From Nitrososphaerota archaeon (GTDB taxonomy: Archaea; Thermoproteota; Nitrososphaeria; Nitrososphaerales; CADDZS01): a stretch of DNA of 6,608 nucleotides. A program made the translations under genes and the position numbers. Positions 5,723 through 6,608 of the stretch are shown one piece after another. The DNA lies in the NCBI GenBank assembly GCA_027886795.1, contig JAPCJU010000069.1, positions 1 through 6,608 of the forward strand, read 5' to 3'. How positions within the stretch are numbered: position 1 is the first letter of the stretch; each line of letters opens with the position of its first letter. Under the pieces are notes generated by a model. That model worked only from the letters and a program-made list of their open reading frames with translations, ran no database searches and was not told where the DNA came from.

Positions 5723-6608
5723 CTATGGATAAAAATACACGTGGCCCTGAAGAAATGCGAGAATGGGCCCTAGGGCAAGGAACGGAAAGAATGTTAGGAC
5801 AACAAGAATCAAAATGCTCGCAACCAGTATCACAGAAAATGTTATGCCGTGAGTCTTTATCGCAGCTTCGGTGGTAGCTCTCTTTCTTCCAATCATCGAA
5901 CCAGCTAGCGCCAGGAGACAGGCAATAGGTGCATATCTGCCGATGAAGATCACTGTTGCCGTTGCCAAGTTAAAAAAGGGAGTATTTGCCGATGCACCAA
6001 GAAAATCTGACCCATTGTTTGCTGCAGATGTTGTAAATTCATACAGAATCTGAGTAAATCCTAGCGAGTTTCCGGATAAGCCAACGTTAGAAGTTACAAA
6101 ACCCCCTGCATAAGCGATGACGGTAGGTATGATAATTATCAACGGATGAACCAGAAATGCAATCATCACTAGTTTGACGTCTCGTGAATTAATCTTGATT
6201 CCCAGATACTCTGGTGTCCTCCCCGACATCAAGCCTACGACAAAAATTGTGATGACCACGTACATTAGAAGATACATCAGGCCCACGCCCTTTCCTCCCG
6301 GCGTAGCTTGAATGAACATGCCAAGGAACGCAGATAGGATCACCAGAGGATGATTGCCGAGTAATGCCGAGTTGACTGAGCCAGTTGTTACTGCAGTTGT
6401 TACAACAGTCCAGAAAGTCGACATGAAGCCTCCAAATCTAGTTTCAAGCCCAGGTCCGACTAGAACCGGGGTCGGAATGAATGCTATAACAAGATCAATG
6501 ACGAAAAGCGCGTAAGCGCCAACGATAATTGGAGTACTCTCGCGCTTCTTTCCAATATATTCTCCAAAAACAAAGCATAGAGCAGTGGGAATCAGAAGCA
6601 TCAGAAAA
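5723..6608 (-). CDS. kdpA: Potassium-transporting ATPase subunit A, KdpA, C-terminal part (5' truncated by window edge)
   Basis: KdpA is the K+-selective, channel-like subunit related to the Trk/Ktr superfamily (four pseudo-repeats of helix-pore-helix). About 294 C-terminal residues of a usual ~560 are present. The ATG at 6601 is internal: the frame continues (Leu, Phe) to the edge. Residues are counted from that Met. Landmarks are LIPTALCFVFGE (3-14), LETRFG (52-57), third filter TTAVTTG (68-74), GGKGVGL (102-108), GRTPEYLG (127-134), fourth filter SAANNGS (192-198), SANTPFFN (204-211), FIGRYAP (219-225) and LALGPI (275-280). Both filters keep the expected Gly, in the TTG and NNG forms as remembered from Clostridium-type KdpA. 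The loop after the third filter, usually MHDxxTPLGG, is replaced here by an ALLGNHPLVI stretch of equal length. The gene heads the kdpABC operon as seen here; its start, promoter and any kdpF are beyond the window. Confidence 0.95.
   Translation of the reverse strand, partial: FLMLLIPTALCFVFGEYIGKKRESTPIIVGAYALFVIDLVIAFIPTPVLVGPGLETRFGGFMSTFWTVVTTAVTTGSVNSALLGNHPLVILSAFLGMFIQATPGGKGVGLMYLLMYVVITIFVVGLMSGRTPEYLGIKINSRDVKLVMIAFLVHPLIIIIPTVIAYAGGFVTSNVGLSGNSLGFTQILYEFTTSAANNGSDFLGASANTPFFNLATATVIFIGRYAPIACLLALAGSMIGRKRATTEAAIKTHGITFSVILVASILILVVLTFFPFLALGPILAFLQGHVYFYP

Noticed and set aside
5551..5877. Plus-strand open frame of 108 codons across the kdpA-kdpB junction
   Set aside because: It is antisense to two well-recognised genes, has no family features or ribosome site, and is explained as a shadow frame.
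1..6608. CRISPR array, tRNA, rRNA, insertion sequence or attachment site
   Set aside because: No direct-repeat array, no structured RNA gene and no transposase or terminal repeats are visible; nearly all bases are coding.

Overview
This 6.6 kb window is almost entirely coding. It holds two convergent gene groups that meet tail to tail near position 2990. The source is most likely an archaeon, possibly a soil or acid-adapted Thaumarchaeota-like or Thermoplasmata-like lineage. Four things point that way: an archaeal-style winged-helix regulator ending in a -FADLWDF tail, a membrane-anchored streptogramin-lyase-like propeller fused to an Ig-like domain and rich in N-x-S/T sites, purine-rich Shine-Dalgarno sites with tightly overlapping genes, and an unusual Kdp potassium pump. 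No rRNA, tRNA or informational gene is present to settle the lineage.

Left half, plus strand (1-2978). The 3' end of a winged helix-turn-helix regulator (1-281) is followed, after 35 bp containing a perfect 13-bp palindrome, by a three-gene cluster. The first gene encodes a secreted, C-terminally anchored seven-bladed beta-propeller protein of the Vgb/NHL type (317-1894). The second encodes a small two-helix membrane protein (1891-2238). The third encodes a six-helix membrane protein with a Cys-Cys-Gly-Pro motif inside a helix (2235-2978). Both junctions are 4-bp stop/start overlaps, so the three proteins are probably co-translated and may work together at the cell envelope. The function is unknown.

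Right half, minus strand (3005-6608). kdpA (3' part only), kdpB and kdpC form the operon for the ATP-driven high-affinity K+ pump KdpFABC, read leftward. KdpA is the channel-like K+-selective subunit, KdpB the P-type ATPase and KdpC the accessory subunit. The catalytic and coupling residues of KdpB are intact. Three departures from the usual family pattern stand out: KdpB has about 44 extra residues in its nucleotide-binding domain, KdpC lacks about 50 residues of its extracytoplasmic domain, and KdpA has replaced the loop after its third selectivity filter. The start of kdpA, any kdpF, and any kdpDE regulator lie outside the window.

The candidate for an undescribed system is the propeller / two-helix / CCGP-membrane-protein trio with its upstream regulator and palindrome. 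The Kdp subunits are a recognisable pump with unusual architecture.
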